Source of the DNA: CAZTAO01 sp964611645
GTDB taxonomy: Bacteria; Armatimonadota; UBA5829
Direction: 5' to 3'
Assembly: GCA_964611645.1 (NCBI GenBank)
Contig: CAZTAO010000076.1
Coordinates: 1 to 18,181 of the forward strand
Length of the DNA: 18,181 nucleotides
Part shown: piece after piece, positions 15,674-18,181 of the stretch
Position numbering within the stretch: the first letter of the stretch is position 1
Layout of the letters: every line of letters begins with the position of its first letter
Made by a program: the position numbers and the translations under genes
Notes under the pieces: generated by a model
What the model was told of the DNA's origin: nothing
What the model saw: the letters and a program-made list of their open reading frames with translations, nothing else
The model's database searches: none

Positions 15674-17950
15674 TCACAGTTTCCTAATGATTACGACTAC
15701 CACATCGTCGCGAAGTATTCCTTCCGCGAATTCTGATGCGCCCCGCAGTATTGCACTGGCAATCTCCTCGGCGGAAGCTCCCACGTTTTCGGACAGGCAT
15801 CGCTCGATTCCTTCCGGCCCGAACTGCTCGTAGTGGTCAGCTTTACGTGATTCCGTTATGCCGTCGGTCACCATCACGAGTACATCCCCCGCCTGAAGAA
15901 CCCGGGTGGCTTCCGCATAGGCGGACCTTGTCAGGCCGCTGAACATCGGCCCGCCCGTGGTAAGATACTCGGTCCGGCCGTCCGAGCTTGCCAGAAGCGG
16001 CGGTTCGTGTCCTGCATTGGTGTACCTCAGTTCACCGGCAGAAATGTCCAGTGTGGCAAAGAATGCCGTGAGCGTATGGTTCTCAGTTTCTGCGTCTCGG
16101 TCAAGCACTTCGCCCAGGAGTGTCATTACCCTTGACGGTCGCCCACCCATAAACGCGTAGCTTCTCAGCGAATGTCTCACGGTGGCAACGCGCACCGCCG
16201 CAAGCAGGCCCTTGCCCGCTACATCGCCCACCGCGATCCCGAGTTTGCCTTGACCGAGGTCAAGTATATCGTAGAAGTCGCCGCATACTTCAGCCTCCGA
16301 CAGCGCTGGCTTATACCTGGCGGCAATCTCATATCCCTGCGGCTGCGCGGGCATCTGGTTGGGGATCAGTGTCCGCTGCAGCACCTCGGCTATATGGCGG
16401 TCCCGCTCGGCAATCTTCCTCAGCGATTCTTCCGCGCGCTTGCGCTTGGCAATGTCATGCACCGCTGCCTGGAGAAAAGCCTTGCCACCTTGTTCCACCC
16501 TGCTGAGGAGCACCTCGGCGGGAAAATCTTCGCCTCCTATTCGCCGGTGAATCCACTCAAAGAAGCAAGACCCTTCGCGCATGGCCGTTTCGATCATTTC
16601 TTTGGCTTTGTCCGCGGATGCGCGCCCATCCGACTGAAACTCGGGAGACGCTTCCCAGGGTCTGAGTGATGTGAACTCCTGGGCATCCTTCACTCGGAAC
16701 ATATCCACCGTTGCCTGGTTGCACGACGTGAACGCCCAGTCAGGAGGCTCAAGGGTCATAGTGGCATCGCGGGAGCTTTCAAACAGGGATCTGTGTCTCT
16801 CTTCGCTCTCCTTCAGCGCCTCTTGGGATTGCCGCTGCATCAGCGCTAAGCCGATGCCTGTGCAGATGTCTTCAAAATGCTCAACCATCTCAAGCGTCAG
16901 GCTGTTCGCTCTTCTGTCATTGAGTTGCAGCAGGCCCACAATCTCCTGGTTTGCGCGGATAGGGATGAGAGCTACCGATAGGAAGCCGTCGTGGATGCAG
17001 CGGTTCCTCGGATGAAGCCTTGGGTCCTGGTCGGCGGGCAGGTCGAGAAGTGGCAGCGAGTTGTTTACCCAGCAGCTTCCGCCCGGTGTGAAGAGGGGGT
17101 TCGCAGGGTCAGTCTTTCCGGATATCACCAGACCGCAGGTGCATTCCAGGCTGATGTCGCCGTTCTTGTCTCTGCAGACTCCGCCCTTCTTGCCTCGGAC
17201 CACCAGGCTGTTCTCCAAGACGAGAAACTCACTGGAAAAGCCCTCCTGGGCGTAGTACGGGAAGTCTTCGCCGTTCTTCAGGCGAAGCCCCACGGCGTCG
17301 AATCCTGTCTCGAGCTTGATCACAGCGAGAACATGGTTGATTGTATCAGCCATGCTCAGAGGGGCGTTCAGGATACTCAGGATCTCAGTGAAAAGGTGCT
17401 GCCGGCGCTCCAGCAGCTTGCGTTCGGTGATGTCAACGAAGCTCTCGAGCAGATGTTCCCTTCCGTGAAGCATCACAGGTACCACGGTCTTTAGTATCTG
17501 ACGTTCGTTGCCGTCCGCGGTTAGCAGGACCCGTTCGGAGTTGTCTACATGCTGATGAAGGTCAGTCACCGGGCAGCGCCCTTTCTCTGCCGGGCAGATG
17601 AACCTGTGGCACTCCGCACCCACGATCCGCTCTCGCGATTCGCCGATGATCTCGGCTGCGGCAGGGTTCACTTCCACAATGGTGTGCGTCTCAGGATCGA
17701 TAATGACGATCCCAGTCTGCACGGTCTGGAAAACAGTTCTAAGCGTGGTCTCGTCTTCTCGAAGCTGTATGTATACCTCGTCACGCACCACGATGTCATG
17801 ATTGTCGCCACATCTGCTAAACAGTCTGTCCTCAGCGACAATCCGATGTGGGGCATTGCCCAAGGAATTGGTCTTGCTCATAAGCGAGCCACAACCCTGC
17901 GATTGCATTTCTCCAGTGAGTAGCCTTCTGGTGTTGTTCGCGTTTCTCAT
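15674..17950 (-). CDS. PAS-GAF-PAS-PP2C (SpoIIE/RsbU-type) serine phosphatase
   Basis: This 758-aa soluble protein has PAS-A (about 66-178), GAF (183-375), PAS-B (384-503), a coiled coil and a PP2C-type phosphatase domain (about 515-757). Metal-binding motifs are all present: GDFYD at 557-561, VGDVAGKG at 575-581, VTDGITE with D696, and DD at 748-749; TNAGHEPPLL is also kept. Such phosphatases usually dephosphorylate a STAS-domain anti-sigma antagonist; no such gene is in the window. PAS-A has an unusual Cys cluster, C114-H-x3-C119-P-x5-C126-P. The GAF carries C259, C270-x-C272 and C318 and resembles the second GAF of the giant kinase. ATG 17950 is the longest start, with GAGG 12 nt upstream; M15 (17908) and M24 (17881) are alternatives. 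It is the first gene of the operon, 79 nt before the giant kinase. Confidence 0.92.
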   Translation of the reverse strand: MRNANNTRRLLTGEMQSQGCGSLMSKTNSLGNAPHRIVAEDRLFSRCGDNHDIVVRDEVYIQLREDETTLRTVFQTVQTGIVIIDPETHTIVEVNPAAAEIIGESRERIVGAECHRFICPAEKGRCPVTDLHQHVDNSERVLLTADGNERQILKTVVPVMLHGREHLLESFVDITERKLLERRQHLFTEILSILNAPLSMADTINHVLAVIKLETGFDAVGLRLKNGEDFPYYAQEGFSSEFLVLENSLVVRGKKGGVCRDKNGDISLECTCGLVISGKTDPANPLFTPGGSCWVNNSLPLLDLPADQDPRLHPRNRCIHDGFLSVALIPIRANQEIVGLLQLNDRRANSLTLEMVEHFEDICTGIGLALMQRQSQEALKESEERHRSLFESSRDATMTLEPPDWAFTSCNQATVDMFRVKDAQEFTSLRPWEASPEFQSDGRASADKAKEMIETAMREGSCFFEWIHRRIGGEDFPAEVLLSRVEQGGKAFLQAAVHDIAKRKRAEESLRKIAERDRHIAEVLQRTLIPNQMPAQPQGYEIAARYKPALSEAEVCGDFYDILDLGQGKLGIAVGDVAGKGLLAAVRVATVRHSLRSYAFMGGRPSRVMTLLGEVLDRDAETENHTLTAFFATLDISAGELRYTNAGHEPPLLASSDGRTEYLTTGGPMFSGLTRSAYAEATRVLQAGDVLVMVTDGITESRKADHYEQFGPEGIERCLSENVGASAEEIASAILRGASEFAEGILRDDVVVVIIRKL

Positions 17951-18181
17951 TGTATATATGCCTCAGTTTTGCTGGCTTCACGCTGGCCCGATGCCCAGTC
18001 CATTGGATAACCGTTCGTATACCTTTGGTTCACGATTCAAGACATGCATATTCAGTGCTAGAAGGATAGGAATGTGCTTTCTTTATCGGCGTGGTTCCAT
18101 ATTCACATATGTATACAACAGACGCTAGTTGCGTAAGCGTCAAACCACCCCCACCTTGTTTGACTTCCTGACTTGAGCGAT
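17951..18181 (-). promoter_or_regulatory. Upstream region of the signalling operon, with an inverted repeat
   Basis: No gene is supported here. It should hold the operon promoter, but I find no convincing one: a TTGACG (18143-18138) has TGTATA 20 bp downstream, spacing too long for a standard site. A perfect 6-bp inverted repeat with a 9-nt centre, GACGCT...AGCGTC, lies at 18121-18141 and overlaps that -35-like element, so it could be an operator. Confidence 0.35.

Noticed and set aside
1..18181. tRNA, rRNA, riboswitch and CRISPR elements
   Set aside because: I looked for cloverleaf, rRNA-like and short regular repeat patterns by eye and saw none that could be supported; a covariance search was not possible.

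Overview
This is a bacterial window of roughly mid-50s GC by eye, with clear Shine-Dalgarno sites and sigma70-like promoters. The taxon cannot be fixed from sequence alone. YD-repeat/Rhs debris, a rhodanese/MauE/DUF1573 envelope module and very PAS-rich kinases fit an environmental bacterium such as Armatimonadota, Planctomycetota or Deltaproteobacteria-like lineages; this is a low-confidence inference.

Left part (1-2813) is a mobile-element and Rhs scrapyard. The window opens inside the end of an IS21-like element (1-53). It appears to have inserted into the last codons of an IS3-family transposase on the minus strand (orfA, a -1 frameshift run of seven A, then orfB). The IS3 element in turn sits inside an Rhs/YD-repeat gene. 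The end of the Rhs core and its variable C-terminal domain follow (1218-1700), then a small membrane-anchored helical protein in the place where an immunity gene would lie (1781-2242), then a separate truncated YD-repeat fragment (2244-2813).

Middle part (2810-5005) is a thiol/envelope module. A membrane-anchored rhodanese and a MauE-type membrane protein are translationally coupled on the plus strand. They converge on a secreted DUF1573 protein on the minus strand, which has its own promoter. Upstream of that is a BlaI/MecI-type repressor with a very clear promoter, an overlapping palindrome that looks like its operator, and an exact 18-bp tandem repeat next to the -35 box. A gene-poor stretch follows (5006-5883), with related hairpin repeats and a minus-strand intrinsic terminator.

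Right part (5884-17950) is one large minus-strand signalling operon of four genes: a PAS-GAF-PAS-PP2C phosphatase (758 aa); a giant soluble histidine kinase (2464 aa, 14 PAS and 2 GAF domains counted by reading); a second, multi-pass membrane histidine kinase (603 aa); and a stand-alone receiver protein (150 aa) whose start overlaps the stop of the second kinase. The likely logic is that many soluble cues plus one membrane cue converge on a single receiver, with a PP2C output running in parallel. No DNA-binding output domain, anti-sigma factor or anti-anti-sigma factor is encoded in the window, so the targets lie elsewhere.
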